Shown here: positions 1-8,589 of the stretch, one piece after another | Numbering within the stretch: position 1 is the first letter of the stretch | Layout: every line of letters begins with the position of its first letter | Source of the DNA: Legionellaceae bacterium | GTDB taxonomy: Bacteria > Pseudomonadota > Gammaproteobacteria > Legionellales > Legionellaceae | Reading direction: 5' to 3' | Length of the DNA: 51,725 bases | NCBI GenBank assembly: GCA_947504875.1 | Contig: CANNJI010000004.1 | Location: 1-51,725, forward strand | Translations under genes and position numbers: made by a program | Notes under the pieces: model-generated | What the model saw: the letters and a program-made list of their open reading frames with translations, nothing else | Told to the model about the DNA's origin: nothing | Database searches by the model: none

Positions 1-80
1 ATATGACTGAGTTTTGGGAATGGAAAAACGAAAAAAATGCTGCTGAAACTCAAAGTAATGTGATTGCAATTAATCAGTAA
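1..80 (+). CDS. C-terminal end of an unidentified protein (cut by window edge)
   Basis: An open frame runs from the left edge to a TAA at 78-80. The readable tail (MTEFWEWKNEKNAAETQSNV...) is hydrophilic, with Trp, Glu, Lys and Asn. An ATG at 3-5 could be a start, but no upstream sequence is present to judge it, so this is more likely the 3' end of a longer gene. No family can be named from 26 codons. Confidence 0.3.
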   Translation, partial: MTEFWEWKNEKNAAETQSNVIAINQ

Positions 81-101
81 AAAATTAGGGGTGAGGATAA
101 A

Positions 102-402
102 AATGGATCTTTACAGCAACTTTAGGACTTGATCTCAAGAGACTTACGAGGTCAGTCTTTGTTTAGATAGTTCAGGACCATTGACTTGCCAAATTTTTCC
201 TGTTCAAGCAACCATGCTAACCATCAGCACAAAAGTACCCTATCAAATATACGAAAACGCCGGGATTAAAACCTCATCAGCACGCTATATCCCAAGCCAG
301 TGCACACCTAGTCCAAATGGATATTGTAGATTTCAAGTCAGCGACACACTACCCCATACCATTGTGATGAATCCTGGCGCTGGACTCTTCTTTGTTTGTT
401 AA
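102..402 (+). pseudogene. Decayed fragment of a Cys-rich secreted repeat protein
   Basis: An ATG at 102 with a good GAGG ribosome site just upstream gives only nine codons before a TGA at 130-132. A second open frame begins directly at 133 and runs to 402. It reads like the middle of a secreted repeat module, with regularly spaced Cys residues (SLCLDSS, LTCQIFPV, SQCTPSPNGYC) and hydrophobic Thr/Ser-rich beta strands. From memory such modules occur in large repeat proteins of Legionellales, but this was not checked. The fragment has no start of its own and its last 50 bases lie antisense inside the 3' end of the next gene, so it looks like a remnant of a deletion. Confidence 0.4.
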
Positions 403-2025
403 TTCAATCACCTGTTGTTTGCTTGACAATGCTTGGTAGATTAAGCGAGGACAGGTTTTTTTCGCAACCACATGATGCAGCTCAAAATGCTTAATCATAC
501 AGTCAGCATTTCCATCTTCCCATGGCAGACCTGACGTGAGCACATGAGCACCTGGCTCAGGATTTTTATGATGAATAAGCACCAATTTATTCTGAATAAT
601 GGGTAAGGCCATTTGCTCCATGGTGCTTAAGCCTCCACTGCGTGTGATGACACAATCACTGCGTGTCATAATTGGAGCTATCGTTGTATCCGGCTGATTC
701 CCGAGCGCAATAATATTTTTTCTTTTCCCCTCGGGAAGACGCTCTATCATATCCATGATGGTTTGATTTCCTTGTGCACCAAATACAAAAATAGGGGCAT
801 AACCTTTATTTAATAGAGGAAGTATATAAGCTGCAGAAGCGTCTCCTCCTAATGATCCCAACATGATTGATGCAACTTTTGCAGCAGCAGGGATCTCACG
901 ATGACACATGATTTCCCCCTTCGCAAAAGGTACGCTCATTTTTACATGATGAGCATAAGCCTTCAACCGTACACTGTCTCGAAAAGCTTCTCGTAACATG
1001 GGATTTTCTTCAACACTAAGCGGATAAAGCTTTAAGTCAGATAATGCCGTAAGTTCCGCATTTGGCTTACCCACGCAGTAGACATTAAGGTATTGTCGTT
1101 GTTTTATGGTCAACCGCTCCAGAGAGGATGAAAAATGAACCGCTCCTTGTGTCGGTAAGTCGGTCATATATTCATGAATCTGAAGCGGTTTCAGGTTTTC
1201 ACTGATATGCGCTGTTTCATTTTGAAGTAAATTTAATGACCGCTTTGCAAGATGTAAAGTAAGCAATTGAAACCACGTGAATTTAAACCATTGCGTATAA
1301 AATGATGCGTTTTCATCTATAGAACGCTCTATCATTTGAATGGTTTCTTTGAGCTCAATGATACGACTTTGAATAGAGGCTAATCGCGCATTTTGATTTG
1401 GTACATACGTTTCATTATACCATTCAACAGCATCACACAGCGCGCCTAAAGACTGTGGTTGTGTCGAGATAATCGATGTATATGGTGTACCTTGTTCAGC
1501 TTGATTTTTCAAGTGCTCAATCATTCTTGATTTGATGAACACATAATGGATTTGATCATTGGCTGCTTGTTTGTTGACCGTGGATAAAAGTTCTTTGATT
1601 TTATCCCCACGCTGTAATGCATTAAAAATAGCTGTCATTTCATACCCGAAGGTATAAAAATCTAAAAGTAAATCAACATAAGGGCGCTCAAGCGGATTAC
1701 GCGCTGGGTCCTGCAAGTACTTCATTTCTTCCCAAAAAGAAGTTGCCTCTAATACGTTATGGGCGCCTATTTGTTGATGCAACCACGCCGAAGCTTTTGA
1801 AATAATGCTAAAAGAAGTCAGATAAAGCGTAGATTTAAACAGTGTCCGAATTGGATTAGGTTTTCGATCAGAATAACGGTTAAGTTTATGATTAAGCAGT
1901 TCGATATGATCATGATGTTTTAGTTCATCAATAATGCCCTTTGCTGCGGCAATATGACCACCACCACCACTGGAGGCAATGACTAAAGGACGCTTAATTC
2001 GTTTTGCATTATTTATTATTGCAAT
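349..2025 (-). CDS. GT28/MurG-like glycosyltransferase with an abnormal 5' end
   Basis: The frame codes for about 558 residues. Near the N-terminus is a glycine loop, IASSGGGGH (Gly20-His24 if translation starts at 2025), typical of the sugar-nucleotide glycosyltransferase B fold of MurG and MGDG synthase. Near the C-terminus the segment SDCVITRSGGLSTMEQ matches the family's donor-binding SGG/E motif. A long helical insert lies between. The first in-frame ATG is at 1782 (codon 82) and would remove the glycine loop, yet no ATG, GTG or TTG occurs between an in-frame TAG (2044-2046) and that Met. Two readings fit: an ATT start at 2025, eight bases after a GAGG site, or an ATG at 2009 in another frame that would join if the A-run after it had one more base. 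Acceptor and pathway are unknown; a cell-envelope glycolipid is the family's usual product. It stands alone, and its 3' end covers the pseudogene to its left. Confidence 0.6.
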   Translation of the reverse strand: MAIINNAKRIKRPLVIASSGGGGHIAAAKGIIDELKHHDHIELLNHKLNRYSDRKPNPIRTLFKSTLYLTSFSIISKASAWLHQQIGAHNVLEATSFWEEMKYLQDPARNPLERPYVDLLLDFYTFGYEMTAIFNALQRGDKIKELLSTVNKQAANDQIHYVFIKSRMIEHLKNQAEQGTPYTSIISTQPQSLGALCDAVEWYNETYVPNQNARLASIQSRIIELKETIQMIERSIDENASFYTQWFKFTWFQLLTLHLAKRSLNLLQNETAHISENLKPLQIHEYMTDLPTQGAVHFSSSLERLTIKQRQYLNVYCVGKPNAELTALSDLKLYPLSVEENPMLREAFRDSVRLKAYAHHVKMSVPFAKGEIMCHREIPAAAKVASIMLGSLGGDASAAYILPLLNKGYAPIFVFGAQGNQTIMDMIERLPEGKRKNIIALGNQPDTTIAPIMTRSDCVITRSGGLSTMEQMALPIIQNKLVLIHHKNPEPGAHVLTSGLPWEDGNADCMIKHFELHHVVAKKTCPRLIYQALSSKQQVIELTNKEESSARIHHNGMG

Positions 2026-2119
2026 AAATAAGACCTCATGAATCTACTTGCGGCATTATACACGCATTTTGATCTGATTTAAAGCATTTTTGAGGTTTGT
2101 AGTAACCCCCCACTCCATA

Positions 2120-2190
2120 CGTCATCCCAAGCACAGCGAGGGATCTCAGAATGCTTCACAGTGCCACAGGGTAGAAGATTCCTCGCTGCA
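2120..2190. repeat. Palindromic intergenic repeat (CGTCATCCC type)
   Basis: A 13-base stem, CAGCGAGGGATCT at 2134-2146, pairs with AGATTCCTCGCTG at 2176-2188, with one G-T wobble and a 29-base loop. It is preceded by CGTCATCCC. This layout resembles short palindromic elements scattered between genes in Rickettsiales, Legionellales and other host-associated bacteria. It ends three bases before the next start codon, so it probably carries that gene's leader. Confidence 0.5.
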
Positions 2191-2191
2191 A

Positions 2192-2422
2192 ATGATAAGT
2201 ATCCTTGCAACACTGCTTGGTGCTGCAACAGGAACGCTCTCTATAGCCGCATTGGTTCTTGGCTTGGGAGGAATAATTGTACCGGGTGTAACACTTGGTG
2301 TTAGTGCTACATTAACCGCTACAGGATTATTTGCATTTCATAAAGGGGTTCATCGTCATCGCACTGAGCAAATCAATGATCATATCAATCACTTGGAAAG
2401 TGATAAGCAAGTAAACGTCTAG
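2192..2422 (+). CDS. Small two-helix membrane protein, unknown function
   Basis: 76 residues. Residues 1-25 and 26-52 form two hydrophobic glycine-rich segments (TLLGAATGTLSIAALVLGLG; VPGVTLGVSATLTATGLFAF), followed by a short basic then acidic tail (HRHRTEQINDH...). The frame is open back to 2090, but that extension translates the palindromic repeat and is not membrane-like, so the ATG at 2192 is preferred. No convincing Shine-Dalgarno is seen. The gene converges with truB, its stop six bases from truB's stop. It could be a small secreted or membrane-active peptide, but no function is assigned. Confidence 0.45.
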   Translation: MISILATLLGAATGTLSIAALVLGLGGIIVPGVTLGVSATLTATGLFAFHKGVHRHRTEQINDHINHLESDKQVNV

Positions 2423-2428
2423 TGGAGG

Positions 2429-3361
2429 TCAGATAACTTGATGAACAGATTCAAACGCAAATAAACGTTTTGATACCAACGTTTGACTATCCAACAACTC
2501 GCCCAGTCCTAGAAATTCACCTGATACCTCATAAAGACGTACTAATCCGGGAGCAATTGATGTTGAAGAAAATATAACTTGTTGCCCATTACGAAGGACC
2601 GCTAGATTATCTGATGAAATAACACATGAAGGCAAATGCATAACAGCTCTATCCATGGGCAACAAAGTTTCTATTAATTGGGGCTCAGAATAGTTTATTA
2701 ATTCATCCAAAGTATACATGCGCTCACCCTCAAATCCTGCGGTATACGTCCGATGCAAACGAGTCACATGTGCACCCACTTGCAATGCATCACCAATGGA
2801 TTCGACCAATGAGCGAATATACGTGCCTTTACTACAGGTAATCGTTAAATCAAACGAAGGATTTTCAAACGCATTAAGCATCAGATCAGAAATAACAAGC
2901 GTACGCGCTGGACGTTCAATTGAAATCCCTTGACGCGCATAATGATAGAGCGGTTTCCCCTGGTGTTTTAACGCCGAATACATGGGAGGAACTTGTTGAA
3001 TCTCTCCCAAAAATGAAGGCAATATTTCACGTAAGTGATGTTCCGAGACTGACAAAGCACTTGCTTCTGAAATCACTTGGCCCATGGAGTCACCCGTGTC
3101 TGTTGTAATACCCAAGAGACCAGTGGCTTCATAGCATTTATCAGCGTCTAAAATATATTGACAAAATTTAGTAGCCTCTCCAAAGCAAATCGGTAACATG
3201 CCCGTAGCCAATGGGTCCAAACTTCCGGTATGACCTGCCTTTTTTGCTTTAAAAAGATGTTTAACACGTTGCAAAACAGCATTTGAACTCAAGCCTTGTG
3301 GCTTATTCACAAGAACAATACCATTCACGACTTGAGCAATATAACGCTTACTCGTTGACAT
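2429..3361 (-). CDS. truB: tRNA pseudouridine(55) synthase TruB
   Basis: 310 residues from the ATG that begins [10 protein letters not shown]. It isomerises U55 in the T-loop of tRNAs in the cytoplasm. The catalytic Asp lies in [17 protein letters not shown] (Asp49), and the N-terminal INK-PxG region ([11 protein letters not shown]) is typical. A C-terminal PUA-like segment follows from about residue 240. A longer frame upstream (to 3388) is rejected because it adds a non-conserved leader lying inside rbfA. The start codon lies inside the 3' end of rbfA (14-base overlap), so translation is probably coupled. It is the last gene of the rimP-nusA-infB-rbfA-truB cluster, the standard gammaproteobacterial order. 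Confidence 0.96.
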   Translation of the reverse strand: MSTSKRYIAQVVNGIVLVNKPQGLSSNAVLQRVKHLFKAKKAGHTGSLDPLATGMLPICFGEATKFCQYILDADKCYEATGLLGITTDTGDSMGQVISEASALSVSEHHLREILPSFLGEIQQVPPMYSALKHQGKPLYHYARQGISIERPARTLVISDLMLNAFENPSFDLTITCSKGTYIRSLVESIGDALQVGAHVTRLHRTYTAGFEGERMYTLDELINYSEPQLIETLLPMDRAVMHLPSCVISSDNLAVLRNGQQVIFSSTSIAPGLVRLYEVSGEFLGLGELLDSQTLVSKRLFAFESVHQVI

Positions 3362-3713
3362 CGCTTTCAGGAGGATTAACCTCATCAATTAGGCGACTTA
3401 ACCGTTTACCATAATCAACAGAAGCATCGTAAACAAAATGCAGCTGAGGTACGGTACGTAAGGTTGAGGTACGCGATAAGGCTTTTCTTAAAATCGGAGC
3501 AGATTGATTTAATATCATTTCAATTTGCTTTGGATCATCATGAAGCACGGTAAAATAGATCTTTGAATGACTTAAATCATTGGCAACTTTAACATCTGAG
3601 ATCGTTATAAACTTAGGCAAACGTGGATCACTTACCTCTTGCTGAATCAAATGACTCAGCTTTCTCTGCATCATTTCAGCGATGCGATCTGTACGTTTAA
3701 AATCGGCGCTCAT
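3348..3713 (-). CDS. rbfA: Ribosome-binding factor A
   Basis: 121 residues, the normal length. RbfA is a small KH-fold protein that binds the 30S subunit and helps 17S-to-16S rRNA end maturation, especially in the cold. The family signatures [18 protein letters not shown] and SDPRL are at the N-terminus, with the KH-like beta-alpha core ([13 protein letters not shown]) after it. Its ATG overlaps the infB stop by four bases (ATGA) and its 3' end overlaps truB, so the three are tightly coupled on one message. Confidence 0.95.
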   Translation of the reverse strand: MSADFKRTDRIAEMMQRKLSHLIQQEVSDPRLPKFITISDVKVANDLSHSKIYFTVLHDDPKQIEMILNQSAPILRKALSRTSTLRTVPQLHFVYDASVDYGKRLSRLIDEVNPPESDVNE

Positions 3714-6241
3714 AAATCTCGCTTGATCTCAATGGTTTCAAACACTTCAATGGAATCACCAGGTTTGACATCATTATAATTTTTGACCCCTATACCACAC
3801 TCAAACCCTTGCCGTACTTCAGACACATCATCTTTGAATCGACGTAGTGATTCAAGTGTACCTTCATAAATCACAATATTATTACGTAACACTCTGATTG
3901 GATTATTGCGGCGAATTTGACCCTCAACAACCATGCAACCGGCAATAGCACCAATTTTTGGAGAACGAAATACATCTCGGACCTCTGCAACACCAACAAT
4001 TTGCTCTTTAAATGTCGGAGCAAGCATACCCGATAAGGCCGCTTTAACTTGGTCTACGATATCGTAAATAACACTGTAATAATGCAATGCAACAGATTCT
4101 GTTTCAGCAAGCCTTCTCGCACCTGCGCCGGCACGAACGTTAAAGCCTATCAAAATAGCATTCGACGCAATCGCTAAATGAACATCGGATTCTGTGATAC
4201 CACCAACACCCGTTCCAACAATTGTTACGTTGACTTCTTCATTTGAAAGTTTAACCAACGCATCCGTAATTGCTTCGATAGAGCCTTGTACATCCGCTTT
4301 TAAGACGATATTTAGGGCCTTCAAACCAGCCTGCGTCATATTTTCGAAAATACCCTCAAGTGAGGTTTTCTGACGTCTTGCCAACTTAACATCTCTGAAT
4401 TTACCCTGTCTAAAGAGAGCCACTTCTCGTGCACGTTTTTCATCAGGAACAACGATGGCTTCGTCCCCTGCGTGCGGGATTGCCGACAAGCCAATAACCT
4501 CTACAGGAATCGATGGCCCCGCACTGTCGACGGAGGTTCCATTATCACTGACCAATGCACGAACACGTCCATATTGAAGCCCTGCCAAAAGAATATCACC
4601 CTTTCTTAAGGTGCCGTTCTGAACAAGAATAGTTGCAACAGGTCCTCTGCCTTTATCTAAGCGAGATTCAATAACAACGCCCTTCGCAGGACTATTCCGA
4701 TTAGCCGTTAACTCAAGGACTTCTGCCTGCAATAAAATTGCATCCAACAAGGCATCAATGCCTTCACCTGTTTTAGCAGAAATATTAACAAACATTGTAT
4801 CACCACCCCATGCTTCAGGGATGACCTCATAATTTCCGAGTTCATTTAGCACACGCTCTGGATCAGCGCCCGGCTTATCCATTTTATTAACCGCAACAAT
4901 CATTGGAACTTTTGCAGCTTTCGCATGTTGAACGGCTTCTATTGTTTGAGGTTTAACACCGTCGTCCGCGGCAACAATCAAAACAACAAGATCAGTTGCA
5001 CCTGCACCACGTGCACGCATAGCCGTAAAAGCGGCATGTCCTGGTGTATCCAGAAAAGTAATATCACCTTTGGGTGTTTCTACATGATAGGCACCAATAT
5101 GTTGTGTAATACCACCCGCTTCACCTGCGGCAACTTTTGTCCGTCGAATATAATCTAAAAGAGAAGTTTTACCATGATCAACATGACCCATGATTGTCAC
5201 TACAGGTGCTCGTGCTTCGTTAGCAGCGCTGTCAAGATGTTGTTCATCCTGTAAGCCAATTTCTATAGCATTTTCTTGGAATGCGCGGGCTGTATGGCCC
5301 ATTTCTTCAACAACAATAATTGCAGTCTCTTGATCGATGACTTGGTTAATTGTCGCCATAGCACCAAGACCCATCATGACTTTAATTACTTGGGCAACCT
5401 TCACAGACATGCGTTTTGCCAGTTCAGCTACCGTAATGGTTTCTGGCACAAGTACTTCGCGAATCACAGGAGCAGTTGGCATTGCAAAACCATGCGTTAA
5501 CGCTTCTTCAGCTTCACGATATTTATCCGATTTCTCATGACCCCTACGTTTTTTAGATTTATTACGTCTGGCATGTCCGGAACCATCTTGCTCACCATCA
5601 CCATGTAATGTTGGAGCATATTTTACTTTTTTCTTTGCTTTTTTAGGGTCTACACGAGGCGCATCGGCTTCAGGTGCACTGGAAACTTTTTTCTTTTTTT
5701 CAGGTCGGGGCGCTTCAGATGCAGCCGGAGGTTCTGACACGGGCATCCCATCAGCAGTAACAATATCGTCGCGTGATTCTGACAATTCAACACCATCGGT
5801 TGTATCGACGTCAGTGTTCAATTCCATTGGCTCAGCCAATACATCAGATTCGTTTATGTCCTGTTCAACAGTTACAGAAGGCGCTTCAATTACAACTTCA
5901 GGTTCAGGCGGCGTTTCCTCTACGATTGGAGCTTTTACATATACACGTTTTTTTCTGACTTCAATATTAATTGTTTTTCCTGCGTGTATATCCTGCCCAA
6001 GTGTCATCTGCGAAACACTTTTTCTGCGCAAAGTGATACGGTCAGCCGAAGCCGAAGATTGCTCTGTTGTAGCAACAGAGCTGCCCCTCTTTAAATGAGC
6101 GAGCAATATACGCTTTTGATCTTCATTTATTGTCTGAAGCTCGTCGTGAATCAGCATCCCAGCTTCTTGTAACTGGTTCAATAAACGCTCTGTTGGAATT
6201 CCAACAACCTGAGCCAATTGTTTAACCGTCACATCCGCCAT
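3710..6241 (-). CDS. infB: Translation initiation factor IF-2
   Basis: 843 residues. IF-2 is the GTPase that brings fMet-tRNA to the 30S subunit and promotes subunit joining. Domains in order: IF2_N helix bundle (1-50), a long charged low-complexity linker (about 90-240, rich in Glu, Pro and Lys), a second IF2_N domain (about 265-315), the G domain beginning near residue 350 with GHVDHGKT (G1), DTPGHAAF (G3), NKMDKP (G4) and SAKTGEG (G5), then beta-barrel, C1 and C2 domains. C2 holds the fMet-binding site. Internal starts for shorter isoforms are possible but not marked. It follows nusA by 42 bases and overlaps rbfA. Its partner, initiator tRNA-fMet, is encoded just upstream of the same cluster. 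Confidence 0.98.
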   Translation of the reverse strand: MADVTVKQLAQVVGIPTERLLNQLQEAGMLIHDELQTINEDQKRILLAHLKRGSSVATTEQSSASADRITLRRKSVSQMTLGQDIHAGKTINIEVRKKRVYVKAPIVEETPPEPEVVIEAPSVTVEQDINESDVLAEPMELNTDVDTTDGVELSESRDDIVTADGMPVSEPPAASEAPRPEKKKKVSSAPEADAPRVDPKKAKKKVKYAPTLHGDGEQDGSGHARRNKSKKRRGHEKSDKYREAEEALTHGFAMPTAPVIREVLVPETITVAELAKRMSVKVAQVIKVMMGLGAMATINQVIDQETAIIVVEEMGHTARAFQENAIEIGLQDEQHLDSAANEARAPVVTIMGHVDHGKTSLLDYIRRTKVAAGEAGGITQHIGAYHVETPKGDITFLDTPGHAAFTAMRARGAGATDLVVLIVAADDGVKPQTIEAVQHAKAAKVPMIVAVNKMDKPGADPERVLNELGNYEVIPEAWGGDTMFVNISAKTGEGIDALLDAILLQAEVLELTANRNSPAKGVVIESRLDKGRGPVATILVQNGTLRKGDILLAGLQYGRVRALVSDNGTSVDSAGPSIPVEVIGLSAIPHAGDEAIVVPDEKRAREVALFRQGKFRDVKLARRQKTSLEGIFENMTQAGLKALNIVLKADVQGSIEAITDALVKLSNEEVNVTIVGTGVGGITESDVHLAIASNAILIGFNVRAGAGARRLAETESVALHYYSVIYDIVDQVKAALSGMLAPTFKEQIVGVAEVRDVFRSPKIGAIAGCMVVEGQIRRNNPIRVLRNNIVIYEGTLESLRRFKDDVSEVRQGFECGIGVKNYNDVKPGDSIEVFETIEIKRDL

Positions 6242-6283
6242 TATTTATCCCCTTTTTAGCCCTCACGGCTAATAACTCTTATA

Positions 6284-7765
6284 TTAAAACCAAGATGCGC
6301 GGGCCTTCATGATGAGCGCCCCAGCTTTTTCTTCAGTTAACCCTTTAATGCCCAGCAACTCATCAACTGAGAGTTCAGCTAATGCATCGACTGTATTAAT
6401 TCCCATGTCCAATAAACTGTCTAATACTGTTTTGGTCATCCCGTCAAGAGATGCTAAAGAAGCAGCCTGTTCATTAACCTCACTGGTTTCGCCTGTCAAT
6501 GCTTGTGTTAACAAAGTGTCATTGGCACGGTTACGCAATTCTTCCACAATTTCATCATCAAACCCATCAATGGCCAATAACTCATCTTTCGGAACATAGG
6601 CTATTTCTTCTAGTGAAGAAAAGCCGTGCGCAACAAGTAAAGTTGCAATTTCTTCATCAATTTTTAATGCACTGATAAACAATTGTGTTGTTTTAGAAGA
6701 TTCTTCTTTATTTTTACCTTCAAAATCTTCAATCGTCATCACGTTAAGTGTCCAGCCAGTTAATTGACTTGCCAACCGAACATTTTGACCATTACGTCCA
6801 ATGGCTTGCGACAATTGAGCGCTATGAACAGCAAGGTCCATGGTATGTGAATCTTCATCAACAACAATAGATGAAATTTCCGCTGGCGCCATAGCATTAA
6901 TAACCAACTGAGCAGGATTGTCATCCCACAAAATAATATCGACGCGCTCGCCACCTAGCTCACTAGAGACAGCTTGAACCCTAGCGCCACGCATACCAAC
7001 ACATGCACCCACAGGATCAATTCGGCCGTCGTTTGTTTTTACGGCAATTTTTGCTCTACTGCCAGGCTCCCGTGCTGCAGCCTTGATTTCAATGATGTTT
7101 TCACCAATTTCAGGTACTTCAATGCGAAATAATTCAATCAACATTTCTTTGCAAACTCGACTTACCAATAGTTGTGGTCCGCGAGCCTGGTCGGCAATGG
7201 AATAAAGATAAGCTCTGACGCGATCGTTTGTTCGAAACATTTCCTGAGGCAACATATCTGCTCGAGACAAAACTGCTTCAGCTTTTCCGCCACCTAAGTC
7301 AACGATAATGTTATCGCGCGTTACCTTCTTGGCCGTACCATAGATTAGCTGACCGATTTTACTCTTAAACTGATCAACAATCAGTTGGCGTTCGGCTTCT
7401 CTAATTTTCTGAACAATAACTTGACGTGCTGTTTGTGCCGCGATTCGACCAAATTCAATCGAAGGACGAGGCTCTTCGATTCGACCGCCAACTGTGATGT
7501 CGGGTACACGGAGTTTTGCTTGGCTTAAGGTGAGCTCATGCTCAGGGAAAAGTATAACGGCGTCATCTTCAACAACATCCCAATATTGAAATGTTTCATA
7601 TTCGCCAGATCGTGGATCAAGTTTTACTCGAAAACCCATCTCCATGCCACATAACTTACGTGTGGCCGACTCAAGCGCAGCCTGAATTGCTTCAATAACA
7701 ACTTCTTTACTTACGCCTTTTTCATTGGATAATGCTTCAGCAACCAATAACAGTTCTTTGCTCAT
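6284..7765 (-). CDS. nusA: Transcription termination/antitermination factor NusA
   Basis: 493 residues, the usual size for gammaproteobacteria. NusA binds RNA polymerase and nascent RNA, modulates pausing and termination, and takes part in rRNA antitermination. Domains: N-terminal RNAP-binding domain (1-130), S1 (about 135-200), KH1 and KH2 (about 205-345; GVRGARVQ-like [14 protein letters not shown] and [17 protein letters not shown] are visible), then two acidic helix-hairpin-helix AR repeats at the C-terminus ([38 protein letters not shown]). The AR repeats mark the gammaproteobacterial form. The start ATG overlaps the rimP stop by four bases. Confidence 0.97.
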   Translation of the reverse strand: MSKELLLVAEALSNEKGVSKEVVIEAIQAALESATRKLCGMEMGFRVKLDPRSGEYETFQYWDVVEDDAVILFPEHELTLSQAKLRVPDITVGGRIEEPRPSIEFGRIAAQTARQVIVQKIREAERQLIVDQFKSKIGQLIYGTAKKVTRDNIIVDLGGGKAEAVLSRADMLPQEMFRTNDRVRAYLYSIADQARGPQLLVSRVCKEMLIELFRIEVPEIGENIIEIKAAAREPGSRAKIAVKTNDGRIDPVGACVGMRGARVQAVSSELGGERVDIILWDDNPAQLVINAMAPAEISSIVVDEDSHTMDLAVHSAQLSQAIGRNGQNVRLASQLTGWTLNVMTIEDFEGKNKEESSKTTQLFISALKIDEEIATLLVAHGFSSLEEIAYVPKDELLAIDGFDDEIVEELRNRANDTLLTQALTGETSEVNEQAASLASLDGMTKTVLDSLLDMGINTVDALAELSVDELLGIKGLTEEKAGALIMKARASWF

Positions 7766-8220
7766 GCTGTGCCTCGCTCAACAATCAAACTTGCCTTTAG
7801 AATGTTCGAAAATAGAAACTCAAGTTCTGTTTCATCAACCAATAAAGTTAATCGTGCTTCATCCGCCGACAGAACAACGCCTGTGATATTTCGCCTATCC
7901 GAAACCATACGACTTAATCTAATCTGGACCTTTTGCCCGATATACCGTTGATACTGGTGCGGATAAAATAAAGGCCTAGGAATACCTGGAGATGATATTT
8001 CTAATCGATACTCTCCAGGAATTAGATCGTGAACATCGAGCAATGCACTTACTTGACGACTTACTTGTTCACAATCAGTAATACCGATGCCGGTGTCTGA
8101 ATCAATAAAAATTCGCAGCATTCCAGAATGAGCTTGTTTTAAGTATTCACAACCCCACAGTTCGTAACCCATTCGCTCGATGCTTGGGCGTATTAAATCC
8201 TCTATCTCGCGTAATATCAT
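7762..8220 (-). CDS. rimP: Ribosome maturation factor RimP
   Basis: 152 residues. RimP helps assembly of the 30S subunit. The conserved core [12 protein letters not shown] and [22 protein letters not shown] is present, as is SSPGIPRPL, the family hallmark loop. It is the first protein gene of the cluster, 53 bases downstream of the tRNA-fMet gene with a terminator hairpin between them. Either read-through of that hairpin or an unrecognised internal promoter must drive it. It overlaps nusA by four bases. Confidence 0.95.
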   Translation of the reverse strand: MILREIEDLIRPSIERMGYELWGCEYLKQAHSGMLRIFIDSDTGIGITDCEQVSRQVSALLDVHDLIPGEYRLEISSPGIPRPLFYPHQYQRYIGQKVQIRLSRMVSDRRNITGVVLSADEARLTLLVDETELEFLFSNILKASLIVERGTA

Positions 8221-8242
8221 AAACCCTTGTATGCTAGATAAT

Positions 8243-8264
8243 AAAAAACCCCATAAATGGGGTT
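8243..8264 (-). terminator. Intrinsic terminator after tRNA-fMet
   Basis: Read on the minus strand, AACCCC-ATTTAT-GGGGTT is followed by further T residues (TTTTTTAT), a hairpin of six pairs plus U-tract. It lies between tRNA-fMet and rimP. It would end the tRNA transcript and perhaps partly attenuate entry into the rimP-nusA-infB operon, a known regulatory style for this cluster. Confidence 0.7.
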
Positions 8265-8272
8265 AATATTAG

Positions 8273-8349
<77 letters not shown>

Positions 8350-8362
8350 TCAACTGAGGCCA

Positions 8363-8391
8363 ATTATACGTATAGAAATGCCTTGATGCAA
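8363..8391 (-). promoter_or_regulatory. Sigma70-type promoter of tRNA-fMet
   Basis: Minus strand: TTGCAT (8386-8391), a 17-base spacer, then TATAAT (8363-8368). The -10 is a perfect consensus and the -35 matches at four of six positions. The predicted start falls some 7 bases after the -10, a few bases upstream of the tRNA 5' end. Confidence 0.75.
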
Positions 8392-8527
8392 GCGATTTAT
8401 TAAAATCGTTTTTTAATCAGTTTATGTTTACATCTTAAGGCGCCTAGATTTCAATTAAATGCACCTGCTCGGAAAGCTCATTGCTTGTGCAGCAGAAGCT
8501 GAAACCTCATAAGCTGAACTCAACTTA

Positions 8528-8556
8528 TTGATCAACGTGACAATAAATGGTATATG
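8528..8556 (+). promoter_or_regulatory. Candidate promoter of the deaminase-like gene
   Basis: Plus strand: TTGATC (8528-8533), a 17-base spacer, TATATG (8551-8556), each four of six to consensus, giving a start near 8563 and a leader of about 27 bases. It is the best candidate in the 240 bases between the divergent tRNA gene and the coding region at 8590; the rest of that gap shows nothing else recognisable. Confidence 0.45.
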
Positions 8557-8589
8557 TAGTTATTATTTGCACATTAATGAGTCGCCCAT

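Noticed and set aside
2090-2191. Upstream extension of the 76-residue protein
   Set aside because: The extra codons translate the palindromic repeat and the start is a non-ATG codon without a ribosome site.
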